Below are positions 47,242 through 60,248 of a DNA stretch of 64,000 bases, piece by piece. A program made the translations under genes and the position numbers. The stretch covers positions 2,232,001-2,296,000 of the forward strand of contig BCKC01000004.1 in NCBI GenBank assembly GCA_001600455.1, read 5' to 3'. This DNA comes from Endocalyx cinctus (taxonomy: Eukaryota > Ascomycota > Sordariomycetes > Amphisphaeriales > Apiosporaceae). Every line of letters starts with the position of its first letter. Position 1 is the stretch's first letter. The notes below the pieces were generated by a model that was given only the letters and a program-made list of their open reading frames with translations, ran no database searches and was not told the origin of the DNA.

Positions 47242-50200
47242 AAGGTTAACGGGATGTCGTTCCTCACAGTAGCGCCCATATGTAGTGAGATGGTAAGTAA
47301 AGATTTTAATTGGTCAATTGATAACAAGGGTAATCAGCGGGGGACGGGGATGATTGGATGACATGCATTCCCCTAAACTCGGCGCGGCGGTAAAATCGTG
47401 ATAAGAATAATGATTGGCCGATAATCGCAAGGGTCAGCTAGAATAGCTTCCGTTGATTCCCTGTATACTTTGTATTATAGCGTTATACTTAGTATACTTA
47501 GGTACCTTAGGTAGTACAGTACTACCTAACTTAACCTACTGCGTATATTATGTGTACTTGTACATGGACACTTACTCAGTACGGTAAATATATCATACGT
47601 GTTATTATACAATATATCACGTATGAATCTATATATATATATAATATTGTCTAGCTTGAAAAGATTTCAAAAGAGGATGAAACAAGAGAAGAAGTTTTAT
47701 AATAGTAGATGGCGAAGTTATCCATATGTATCTACTGCGTAATACGAGATAAAATATACATACATATACGGTATAGTATGTACGGTATATTTTGGTCTAC
47801 TTGTACCCGTATAAATCGAGCGAACAGGGGGCATATGCTTACCCCACCACAAGTTACAACGACATCTTATTTCCCCCTCTACTTTTACATTTTACAGTCT
47901 CCATATCAAAAGATACTCACATACGGATACATGTGTACCCATATTAAAAGAAATATGTATACTATGTACCTTGCTGCTCACCGATGGCAGTCATGGGTAC
48001 CGACATAATATTTTACTCTACATTATGATTACATTTGGGGTTATGGTAAGGGGTCAATTAAGATTATGAGTATGTAAGTAATGTGATATCAAGTCGACCC
48101 TACCCAGTAATTGACAAATACGCTCAGACTCTTCTTAATATATATATCCTCCAACTCACACGTACATATATTCTACTACTACGTATACATACGTATGTAT
48201 CAACATTAAGTACCTACTTAAGTACTTAGTAGGGTAGTAGTTCTGGTATACCCAGTTGTTCACATCTGAGACGAAGGAAGGGCATCATACATACCTAGGT
48301 ACGCATCCATGGATATATACTAGACAATCACCAACACCTCGAATCCTAACTTAATCTCAGCTTAAAGTTCTTACCTGACTAAAAAGTTTTATTATCGTGC
48401 ATAGGTATGTATATATTTAAGTACCTAGGTTCCAAGGTTATATGTAAGGTTAAAACTACCTACTAAAGTATATGAAACATACGATTAAAGTTCAGTATCG
48501 TAAAAACGGATTACCCTATCCAGACTTGAACGGGATCGATCCATTGTGATTTGGCAACGTCTCAATCACCTAGCGTATCTACAACATTAAGATCTACCGA
48601 TAAGCTTACAGATATAAATTAATTGGCTCTCGAAAGCCGCCAGCGTTACGTGCGATTTCATGCTTTAAAAGAAGCCAGTAGCATAACATAGGGTCGGGAA
48701 CCTTTAGTTTTCTTTCTCCGTCTAGAGAGTTATCGTTGGTTCATTTCTATATATACATGGATATATATATATATATATTGGACATAACCTTAACCCCCCC
48801 TTTTTTTTTTGTTCGCCTCGCCTCGCTTCACTGCGATCTCCAACATCCACTACCTATTACGGTGGATTCATTCACCCTCCATCAACTGATGATATTGACA
48901 GCCCAGTCCCACCCACATTTGTCCCAATTCCCAGGTTTAGGGTCATCACATTGGTTACCTACCTACTCGAGAGTCCCCGCAACCCATGATGGACAAGAAG
49001 TGCCACGAGCATTCGTGTGTGTGTGTGTCTGTGTGCCTGCGTGCCACGCGAGAAAGGAATTGCCTAACCTACACAACCCTTTCTCGTAAACTCCAGAAAC
49101 GTCCTATATGTAGAACTAACACTGTCCAAATGGACGACACACCAAGAGGCACAGCAAGAGGGGTGGTATTGTCGTCGTGTTGTCCAGTCCCTTGCAGGAA
49201 GCTCATGCTGTCATACCCAATGCGAGAGATGCCGCTGGAGAAGAATGTTGTGTGCGTTCATGTATAGACAAAAGAGATATAGTTGCGATGATACGTTGCT
49301 ATGCTTACCACAATAAGATTACTGGCCTAGTTGAATTATTATTATATGCTGTATAATTTTTATTTTTTATTTTTATTTTTTCTGTCTCCTCGCGCTCCTG
49401 CCTGCTCTCACCTCATTCGTGCAAGAGAATTAGTAAATATCATTGTTTTTTTTCCTCCTATCCCGTCGCTGTACTAGAGTAGCCGTGCATATATTTATTT
49501 GCTCGTTATTATTATATCTCCGGTGAGGCGGAACTGGCTAGATCGCTCTGAGGGAGAATCTCAACACAACCATGCTTATGGGCAGGTAAAAGCGAAATGA
49601 CCAGTACTACTCTAGTATAACACTGCGAGCGGGGAGAAGTAAAACTCCGAGATTTCACAGATTTCACGGATGAAATCATAATCGCATGTGCACTTGCTAT
49701 GTTACATCACTGTGAAGTTATATTTATTCAAAAACTACCTACACTAAATGACGGGTATATCACCATGATTCCGATAGCATGTCAACATCTCGCTCCACTA
49801 CCTTTATAAAATAGTATAACGGGATATACCAACTAACCTAAGTGCTTACTTAGCTGCACAGCTACTAAGCTACTGTAGATTACATGTAGGTCCGTGCTCT
49901 AGCGTACTATGTAAATAGCGTAATATAATTCTACACACATACATAAATTTAAAGCTTCAACGGCTTTTAAAGCATTAATCAAGAGCAACGATTTCTTAGA
50001 TCTGATATTACTTATCCGACCTTGACCGTACGGAACGTCAGCGATAGATATCCGATCTCGACAGCATCCATGTTATATACCGCAGTACTGATAAGTTGCC
50101 CTGAATACATTTGGAACCCGGTACTGACCGAGTAACGCATTGACCTCAATGAAAATCCCACATCACGTCACATATATTGAACCAGATTAACATACATACG

Positions 50201-52591
50201 AGATCCCGATCGAGTTCTTGGCAATCGAGCTACTCATCTTCGTCACAATCAAAATAATAGCTGGCTTATGCTTTTGATTTGATATGAACTGGATACCTTA
50301 GTAGGGTTATTCGTCTCGACGCCAAATCGAGCTTTCATCACAACCGCGACATTTTCCTAGTCGTCTTTTATTACTTCCCTCAAAGAGTTATCGGAGGTGG
50401 GGTTGGTTATACACATCACTATAACCCCATACTTTGTGTCTCCCTGCTGCGCATCCCATCGAGCTATGTAGTGGTAGGCCTATCGAAAACAAAGCAGCCT
50501 CGACTGCACAATCGTAGACACGTTGATCTCATCCCCCCTGTGGTCTTACAGACTATATGGCATATGATCCAGCTCTTTCCGATATTTGTACAACACCTCC
50601 TTGAGAATGGGCCCGTTTCCATTTTCTTGATACCCGGATATTCAGAGACATTATAGTATAGATGAGTCAGTCAATCGACTCACTTGAGCGGTCAACCAGA
50701 GCCAACCAATACAAGCGTATCCGCTGGCAAATTGAAAGAGAAGAAACAAGAAAAAGAAAGAAAAAAACTATTGGCAAGATATTACCTTATTATGGGTAAA
50801 AAGAAATCCAACGCAACCCAACTCGGCCTCGCCTAACTATTACTCAAAATCCTCACCCTCGCCTGACCGATCCAGTTATTTATTGCTATTATTGCACATA
50901 TTTCCAACGTTTGGGGAACTGAGCAAGGAATTGTCCCGTGCTCAAAAACAGTTGGTTCTCGCACATCCGGCCTTCTCTAACCCCTTTCACGAGAAGACCG
51001 GGGGCAGTAAGGCGTATGTATTGTGACCACTGGCCACCAATTTTGATAATAGCTGGGTTGTAGACCTAACGTCATTATTTTATCTGATTTGCTGGCCCAA
51101 AAGGTTAGTTCGTTCTTCGACAGCGTGTTGTTTTCTCGTAGGAGGATAAAGATGACCAAGACTAGGTGGAGATGGATCAATGTCGATGACACCGCGTCAT
51201 CATCACCGTCATCGTCACTCACTCTCTGTCAGCCTCGCTTGATGAAGAACAAAAAAAAAAAAAAAAAAAGGCGGTGGCCCCACACCTTAGGGCTCTTCTT
51301 CACCTGTCAAACCTTAATAAATTTTCTAATTCCGTTCATCGATACGTCTTCAACCGGCGGGAGTGATCCTCCTAGCCGTATCCGGAGGTAACAAGTTCTC
51401 GGGCAGCTTAACATCATTTGATAAATGGATATCAAGCAGGGAGTTTGTGAAGTCAAGTACCCGAGAGAGTTTTTGCGGTGAGTGTAGGGTTAGACGCTGA
51501 TATGAAGTGATAGCATGTCCCTGAAGCTCTTTACATGAGAGGTTTACCTTACACTACTGACTTAATACGTATCGGCGGGTAAGATTTGGTCACAAACTTG
51601 TCACAGAGGGTCTTCGAAGGGTACTGATAAGAAGAATGATTTAGGTAATTGTTGATTAATCTTTTTGATTTAATCACGTTGGGTAATTATTGGATATGGA
51701 ACTTTGTCAAGCGTTCATTATCCTATTATTTATTCATACCACTCCATTGTTCTGTGTTACTAGCACACATGTAAATCACGAGTACGTCTCGGTAACCAAT
51801 GAGGGTGCGCTTCTCTCCGCACTCGTAACACACTGAAGCCTAGCTGCCCAATCGCGGCGGATTGTTTTCCCACACAGGCATTTGCTCACCCCCCCAACTT
51901 CGGGCATTCAGCTGTCCGATATCGTCGCCTCCTCCTCCTCCTCGTCACCGTCCAATCCCAAACTTCCGTGTACCGTCACCGCCACAAAGCAGCCAACTGT
52001 ACTTCTGACTCATTCATTTGAATCGGCAAATCCCTGCTTTCACCCAACTCTTGCGAAATATGCATGTGCAATTTTTTTTTTCCCTTGCTTCTTTTCGTTG
52101 TGTTTCGCATGAACAGATTGCCGACGGCCAAGTAGCGCAGAGTATTCGTTAATGTGATGTTACATTTGTGCGGTACCCACTTTGTCGTCTTTAGGTGACA
52201 ACTAGTGTTGGGTACAACATCTCACCGAAGACGGTCTCGGCATCGGTATCGTAGTGAGTCAGCGGCACCAAAATGTTGGTTTGGTGTACTTTCACGATTC
52301 GCATGTTGATCTTCGATGTTTCCCACCTCGACGGGCGGCGGCGTGTGTATGAATTAATTTTTAGGTGTAATGTGTAGTATATTGTGTAGGGTGTGCAACG
52401 TCATTCGTGGGAACGACTCATGCAGCTTATTTTTTAAGGGTATCATAATTTGGGGGGGTATCATATGTAAAAAAAAATCGTAAAACTGGACGCACGTGTC
52501 AGTTGACTGCACTATGCCAAAGCCGGGATCAGATAGTTTTTTAAACTTACCAGTCATAATCTCGTTACTCGTCGTGCCACGCGGTATCCGC
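45329..52591. other. 7.3 kb gene-poor region
   Basis: Upstream of the WD40 gene and downstream of the small gene at 52592. Contains poly-A/T tracts (for example 47211-47238, 51250-51269), a TAGGTACC cluster (about 47495-47540 and 48205-48440), ATCCATGGAT at 48305-48314, a degenerate tRNA-like fold at 48512-48577 minus, and a (GT)n run near 49015-49033. Open frames are short and without domains. No transposon proteins or terminal repeats seen. Confidence 0.55.
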
Positions 52592-53065
52592 TCATTCACC
52601 GATCTCAGTAATAGGGCCTAGGGAGCTAGGCTTGGATTTAGAGCTCTTCTTGGAGCCGCTGCTGCTCCGGCGCTGTCGTTTCGCTTGCTGTTGCTGCTGT
52701 CGCCTTCGCTCCTTTTCGCTGAGCAGGAACTTGACGGCGGCCTCGCGTTGGAGGGCCATCTGGTGGCGCTGCATCTCTAAAAGTTCCTCGTCGTTCACGA
52801 ACGGCGAGGTGGGTGCTGTGCTTCCGGCGCTCGACACGCTATGCGCGTCATCTTCCATGTCGCACGGGAACAGGTCGTCGTCGGAGAGGTAAGACGTAGC
52901 CCGGTCCTCGTGGGTCGCTTCACCGAGAGAGGATCGCTGAGGCCAGCTCGGGAAGGCGCAGTTGGCGTGGTATTGGTAGTTGTGAGAGAGATAGCTGCTC
53001 GACGCGATGTCGAGAGGTTGTGTGATCGAGCTCATAGAGCTGTATGAACCGTAAGAGCCGTGCAT
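52592..53065 (-). CDS. Conserved fungal small disordered protein of unknown function
   Basis: Single exon of 157 aa. The N-terminal half is Ser/Tyr-rich and ends in an acidic patch (SYLSDDDLFP, then CDMEDDAHSV). A short motif SPFVNDEELLEMQRHQ starts a basic amphipathic helix (about 95-130: QREAAVKFLLSEKERRRQ) with poly-Gln, then AKRQRRSSSGSKKSSKSK, a probable nuclear signal, and a short end PITEIGE. Proteins with this acidic-helix-basic layout recur in Pezizomycotina as I recall, usually without a named function. It stands alone between two very long spacers (7.3 and 10.2 kb), as regulators with large control regions often do; that is inference. The coding region is more GC-rich than its surroundings, supporting a real gene. 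Confidence 0.75.
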   Translation of the reverse strand: MHGSYGSYSSMSSITQPLDIASSSYLSHNYQYHANCAFPSWPQRSSLGEATHEDRATSYLSDDDLFPCDMEDDAHSVSSAGSTAPTSPFVNDEELLEMQRHQMALQREAAVKFLLSEKERRRQQQQQAKRQRRSSSGSKKSSKSKPSSLGPITEIGE

Positions 53066-54384
53066 TGTGTGATGATGATGATGATGATGGTTCGAAGAAT
53101 GCGTCGTCTATTATTTGGTCGCGTATGCGTATTGGCGTTTTGACGGGTAGTGGAAGAGATGTCGAGGATACCTGAAGAGATGGATCAAATGTGATGTAGG
53201 TAATGATTTATGTTTATAGTTATTATATGCTTGCTATAATTCAAGCTCGTGGTTGCTGATCATAGTCACGAGTAATGTGATATGTCGTGGTATTCTTCGG
53301 TTGTTCTATGGTATGGGGAAATAGAAAAAACGGAGTCATGGACAGGAGACGCGGGACGAGGCTAAGGGAGGTCAAAGATATATATATTTAATCACAAGAA
53401 CAGGATACGGGTAGGCGAAGCACAAGGACACACTATGTAATTAATAAGGCGGTAAATATGAATCATTACCGCACGGAGGCAACAGCGCCATTAGCTTTCT
53501 GACACAAATTTCCCTAAATTTCCCCGTGCAAGACCGAAACACATGCCTACACCCATGACTCTCCCACACACACCCCCCCCCCCCCAAACGGTCACCAAAA
53601 CTTCCACCGCTCACCCGCACCCACACACACTATCCTTGTCTGACCGCTTGTCATGGTTGTATTGGGCAAGTCAGCCCAGACCGCCTCGACTAGGAGTCAG
53701 CTTCGTTCGGGCCCCCATCCCCGTTCTTCCCATTCCCCGGGACTGTATCCTATCCAATAATATCAAGGAAATTTGTGCTAAGACAGGTTTTACTACTATT
53801 ATTTTATTTATTTAATCGTTTTATCTTGACCGTTGCTTCTTCATTTTTTTTGGTCAACATTTTACCAAAGCGCACAATAATAACAAGTGTAGAAATAAGA
53901 AATAAAATAATTACACATCATAAAACAAAAAAAGGGATACAAGAAAAGGATACAAAAAAAAAAAAAAAAAAAAACCAAGGTATTACCGTACCACCCTACG
54001 TATACGTTACCTACCGTTCCCAGTAAGATTTATCCCACTATGGAATTTTGATTATCAATGATACACAAAGTAGGAATGAGGAATTTCAGGGTTCAAGGCT
54101 CCTTATACGCAGGTAATGTAGTAAAAAAAGAACGCTGTGTAAGCTTTCATCGTAGCAGAGTGTAAGTGTATTATTATTATTATTATTATTATTTTCCCCC
54201 TCCCACGTCCTAGAAATAACTCCGGGACGATCCTTGGAATGAGCCAAAGAAAATAAAAAAGCCTCCCCCTAAAATCCTTTTTCTCTATACCATATACCTT
54301 GTCGGTCCCGTTCAAATGGGAAAGTTTACGACTACACTACTTGTATACGTACGCTACACTACACTATGGTAAATGGTAATTGCC

Positions 54385-54413
54385 NCCCCCTCCAACCCCC
54401 CCCCCCCCCCCNN
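54385..54413. repeat. poly-C tract with ambiguous bases
   Basis: A C-rich run with N at its left edge and NN at its right edge, marking uncertain assembly of a homopolymer. Confidence 0.85.
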
Positions 54414-55293
54414 AGCCGATAACCGCGGCGTTTTTATCTAATGTATTGTAATTATTCCGCGAAATTACCTGTGTCCGGGCTACAGTAAGCTTCGACGGTA
54501 ACTTCTCACTAAAAGTTATGTGACCCGATCTTTATTGCCTTTATCTGTTTGTTACCTACATATCCCGCACACTCGTTTATTTTTATACCTACCTCGTTAA
54601 GGGATTTCTCCTTTAGGCAATTGGTAAAATAATAAACCTGAAGGATTTTTTGGGGGTCAGTTTTTATTTTTACTCCTTATTTTTATTACTGCACCACGTT
54701 TTATTACACTAGTGTAATCATACACTACGCACTACAATTAATAATAATACTAATAATACAACATGCTAATAACTCTCGTCAATGGCGCTGGCATTGATTT
54801 CTCTTTAAATGCCATCATGCGATGATGTGGTTGACACGTCTCTTCGCATCGTCATTATTTCCAGCCCCCCGTCGAGAAATAGGAATGCGTTATGGTATGG
54901 TATGTGGGATGGCATGGAACAAGCGGGAATGTACAAGTAAATTTACATGATTAGAAATGCCACAGAAATCAGGGTTTTACCTATGACGAGGTGGTTGCGT
55001 CTCGAGGCTGGTCGCCTTTTTGTGCCCGCCTCGCTATCTTTGTCGTCGCTATGCCTTCTTCGTCTGGTTGTATGGAGATTACTATTTTCGCCCGTCTTAC
55101 CCGGGTCCTCGCAACTGATTACCTTATTACCCCGTATATCATCAATCCGGTCTGGGACTCTGGGGGAGTGTGCGATAGACATAAGCCAGGCTGAAGTAAG
55201 CATCATCATTATTGCTACCTCGATACCAATTCATTGAACTATTTTTGTGCACGTAAGTTTTATGTACGCATATACTATACACATCCATGGATA

Positions 55294-55335
55294 TGAATGG
55301 ACGTGAATGGACATGAATGGACGTGAATGGACATG
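55294..55335. repeat. 10-bp tandem repeat, four copies
   Basis: Four copies of GAATGGAC(A/G)T in a row, directly after a copy of ATCCATGGAT. Confidence 0.9.
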
Positions 55336-58300
55336 ATATATATATATTGATTATAATTATGTATGACTGTGTCGTGCATCCTTTTTCAGCATGGTAAGAA
55401 GGCTATGTCATTATTCATTTTTTAAAACAAATAATACATAAAATAAATAGGTTGGCTGAATCGTGTTGACCGCATCTTCCTATTATTTATTTAGCTAACC
55501 AATCCGAATGAATTATCCAGACCGCCAGAACAACCAACGACTCGTATAGGTGGGTGATTATAACCAGTAAAAGTTCAACACGGCCGTATCAAATGCCAGC
55601 GCCCGACGTTACGGGGTTTGCTTCTCCTTTTTATTGTTACAGCTACTTTAAATTTTGAATTTTGAATAATGATTTTTTTATTTTTTATTTTTATTTTTAT
55701 TTTTTAAAAAAAAGGGGGGAGGGAGGGGGGTGTGAAGAAACTGAGTCAGATATTGCGAACAAACAACAAAGTACGATATCACATATCGAATCCCTCATCG
55801 GGCCCGACCCGCGATGCAGATGCAGGGAGGAGATTGGCCTTACGCACGTGTGTAATCAATCGCATCACATTACAAACCAGTGACGATGCGTATTATTCAT
55901 ATTTCTTCGGGAACGTTGGTGATAGCAAATTCTTGAGTATCACCAACTGTAGTATGTATATAATTATCATCTACACCCGTCCTACGTACGAAAAGGAGGG
56001 AGACGCGTTGATTGTGTTGAGTCGTGCTACCAACGTCGCGATTTGCATCCTTTTTAACCTGCCGTTTATCGAGCTCATTTCCGCCCTTTTCGTAAATGCT
56101 ACTTATTTGCTGAGTGAGAATTCTCATTCCCTTATCAATATGTGTATGTGATTATGAGTATCGTATCACTGATTCATTTCCCCGTATTTTGTCTTAAACC
56201 CCCGCGATAGGCAGGTATGACACAAGACACGATAGGTAACAGTAACAGTGATAGGCTTTGGTAATTCACGAGTATTTCTAGCGACAGGTCTCGGGTTACA
56301 AGGAATATCCATTCGACTTGAGTACCTAACTATACTACACTACCTACCTACCTACCTACCTAGGTATTACTCCTACGGCGTATACATAGTACGTATGTAA
56401 ATACGCCAGTAATGTCCACTCGTACTTATTCGGCACATGATACCGACGGATCGGGTGACAGAGAGATATGGCCGATAAATGATGCTACCCCCCCAAAACA
56501 AAAGCCATGACCAACGTTTCTAGAAAATTATCCGTGCGTGTTTTATGTTGTTCTACGCATAGCATAGCAAAGCAAAAGCATAGCGTAGCGTACTTACGTA
56601 TTTGTTCAAGGGCTCACTGACCGCTTCGAGTCGCATAACCGTCAAATGCATGATATGTGACGAATCGTAAATCTAGTATGGGATCGTGCAAAGACCCTTC
56701 CGTCATCCAAGTAAAAAAAAAAAAAAGCATCCCTCTGCACACAAATCTCTGAATCGCCGAGTTATCTATTTTTCTTTTTTTTTTCCAGATCCTAGTGTAT
56801 AACTAAACAGACGGGATGTCAATCCCATGTCCCCCGCGTCTGATCTTTACCGCTTATAAAAAAACCCTAGTTTCCCCGAATGTCGAAATTGTGTCAAATT
56901 TCATGAGTCCACCCTTTTATTTCGGAGAGTCGTGTTATGACAGGATATTTTTATTAGCGATGCCCAACCAATCTTCGATAAATTAGTAGTAAGTGGGTTT
57001 TAGAACAGACAAAAATTGTAAATAGAAAGAAAAAAAATTGAAGGATAGAGGGCGGGAAATGGTATACGACCGTAAAATGAATGACAATAATTACGTACGT
57101 GGCAATCTCCCTTTTCTCATAATTTTGATAAAAAAAAAAAAAGAGATTTTTTTTTCGGTGTCTTTCGGTGCTTCATATGCGCCGTAGATCTTTTTACTCC
57201 GAGTCGAAAAGCGTGTTTGCTGCTCGTAGGGTCCTCTTAACAGGGTATTTTTTCACCTTGACTGTAACATTCTCACCGGGTGTAGCGGGGAATGTTACCG
57301 AGCCATTTCTCCACAAGATATAGGCTAGGCCTCTCATTTACTATTCATTGCAACCAGATCAGGTAAAAAAAAGATGCTCATCCCTCTCTCTCCCGCGTAA
57401 CAGGCTTGGAAAATGCTAAAAGATTTCCTCGGTTGGTCGCTTCAAGCCGAGTTAGGTCTACAAAGTAAAGTATGAAATAGCGTAGCCGAGCCCAGTTTCC
57501 CACATCGGCATCTTAAGGAACTAGTCAAATAGTTTTACGTAGTGTAGTGTATATAGGGTTTGGTATTTTTTTTTCTTGATCTCCAATGACACCGAGACGA
57601 GGTCGCTCTTCTTACTTCGTAATTTTTTTTTTCTTCTTCCATTATTCTATTAATCATTCTAGCGTGGAAACGGACCGAGCTGACGACTGGATAGGTGTAT
57701 TCGGGATGGCAAATTTTCTTTCCCACCCCCATTTGACCGCAAAGGAGGTTGCACATTAAGTTATTTTAACTTGCGTAAGCCTTCCAAATGGTTGGAAAAC
57801 GATCGGTTAATTTTCTTTTCTTCCCCCAGACCCGAACCACGTTCCACGTTCTGTTCCACATCACGTCCAACTTTGAACTTGAACCGACAAACCATGAAGA
57901 GTTTAACACTAATTTAGGGAAGTTGGTTATAGTTACATATACAAAGTTCCTCCAATTCGGGTAATAGGGGTTGGTCATGGCTGAATGCGATAAACCGTCC
58001 GTGCTATACTATGTATATACGTACACGTTTGTAGTATACCACTATCTTCTTACTATTAAATGATCTATCTCTTAGATGATCTATCTCAAATAGTAAATGA
58101 TTAATTCAACAGAACAGCAAACATGTGGAAAATGTTTTATGTTTTGTTTTATCCTACTACCTAGGTACCGTATATATGTATGTACACTTCGGTAAAAAGT
58201 CCCGTCTACCAGACTGCTACGTAATACGTATAGACAGCCAAACTATGGGAACGGACCAGTCAGCCAGCTTACTGGATAAAACAGAGTTCGAAACTAACGT

Positions 58301-60204
58301 CCGAACCCTGAAATGCAATTTGGCACGTTCTGGTCTATCACACATTGCTGATCAGTGGGTGATCTGATCCGATTTGACAGATGCAACCGAGTCAAACCCT
58401 AAACCATTGTAATATTACCAGAAAGAAAAAAGGAATTTTTTTTTTTTTTTTTTTTTTTAGAATTGACTTCTGGCCTTGTCCGGTCGTTTTTTAGTCTTCC
58501 TACATTGCGTCAACCGATTAACCAGCCCTTTCTTTCCCTCCGTTTCTATTGCACACAATAGATAGTAGTGTATAATATATGACAGCAAGCATCCATATGG
58601 AAACTCTACAAGTACAGTGTTTGCTTGCTTGCTTGTCGATCCTATATGTAGAGAAGCGGCAAGCTTGACAGCTTACAGGGAATTTAATTGACTGATTGTC
58701 AGGTCCCTTCCCTTCTCAGCCTCCTGAGCCCCGATATCCTAGCTATGTGGGTACGAGGTGTTTCCGTCCCGAGTTTACATAGTGCATACATATACAGAAA
58801 ATATTAGCGACTATCACATCCCTCGTCGTGGCTTTATGTATTTCACGATAGTCTATCTACATGTATGGCTGAATCTGCAGCGTAGTGTACGTTGATAGAA
58901 CCCGCTCGCTATATTTATCCCGTTGCCGACAAACAAAGGTTCGCTCAAGATATCCAAAATCCTATCGGTATATTGTACCACCAAGTTTCGTATCCACGTA
59001 TACGATAAAATATATTTGACTCGCTTAACGACGCGACGTGATTACCGTGTATTTTCTTGGTAAGATGGATGGATACATGGACGATGGTCGTAGCTATCTT
59101 CAGCGTTACTCGGATTTGTTACCTATGGGATTACCTATAGAAAAGCCCTCGCAGAAAGGATTCCGGTAACAGAAAATTGAAGTACTAAGCAGAAGGAGGA
59201 TCGACAACGCAGTTACCCTATTTCTATACCCTGCGCAAGGTGAAAGAGGTCGGTGAATTGCTAACCCCCACGGTTTATGATACGAAAATGATCAGGACCC
59301 ACGTCGGGCATACTTTCATCGTGCGGCCTAATCAAAAGCCCTCCTCTCCAAGGTCCGGAGACCGGTGGTGTGAATGCCATTTGGACAGCAGCGAGAGAAA
59401 TAAGAAGCCCCGAAAATCTGATACTTGTAAGTTTGTAACTTGATCAGCAATCTGCTTAAAACATAAAACACAGGATGAGTCTTTTGCTTTACTACTACTA
59501 TTTGAGCTTATTCGTAAGCATACTTTCGCTGGTCTTCTTGTCGGTGTCATCTTGTTACTCTTCTGTTACATACATAGTACACCAAGGCTCGGGCCCTACA
59601 GAAATGTACAAGTAAGGAATGAGAATAGCGGGAGGAATAGTCACACCCCACGAAGAGCCACTTTTCAAAAGATATTTTCGCGTTAATCAGGATCAACAGT
59701 AATTAGTCAGATTTCAGATTCAGAGTAATCACGCATTTGCGGGGTTTCGGAACCAGTTTCACGGATGAATTCCTTGGGTAATGGGTAATGGCGACAGCGA
59801 GGGCTGTTCAATACTCCAAATGCCGCATTGTATAGTTTAATCCTATGTTAAAAAAAAAAAAAAAAAAAGACTTATCCGAATACCAGTCGTATATACATAG
59901 GGGTGTAATATCTACTTCAGTACAGAGTATTTACTAATCACTCAGAATTCGGAAGAAATATACAATAGAGTTACGGAAGTTACTGTTGCGAGATCATTAT
60001 TGTGTAATTTCCGCAAGAATTATACGCGGGATAAAAATTATCGCGCAATAATATGCCGCCTTCTCGCCTCGTTTTTATCATTAGTACGGTAAATGCCAGT
60101 TACTCCGACCACTTAGTTGATCTTGCGCTGACATGCCTCCTGACTATTGTAGAGGATGAGACGAAGGGTAGAGTGATGATCCCAATACTGTTCACTTTCT
60201 CCTT

Positions 60205-60248
60205 GTATGTAATACTGGTAATACCATGGTATTACCAGTATTACATAC
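60205..60248. repeat. perfect 44-bp palindrome without spacer
   Basis: Left arm begins GTATGTAATACTGGTAATAC and runs 22 bp to the centre CCA|TGG; the right arm is its exact reverse complement. No mismatch and no loop. Confidence 0.95.

Noticed and set aside
50663..50682. Inverted pair TGAGTC...GACTCA resembling a Gcn4/CPC1 site
   Set aside because: The 7-mer is common (also near 16427 and 62686) and no gene lies nearby to be regulated.
55732..56151. 139-codon plus-strand frame in the gene desert
   Set aside because: Composition varies along it and there is no domain, signal peptide or credible promoter; chance length is possible.
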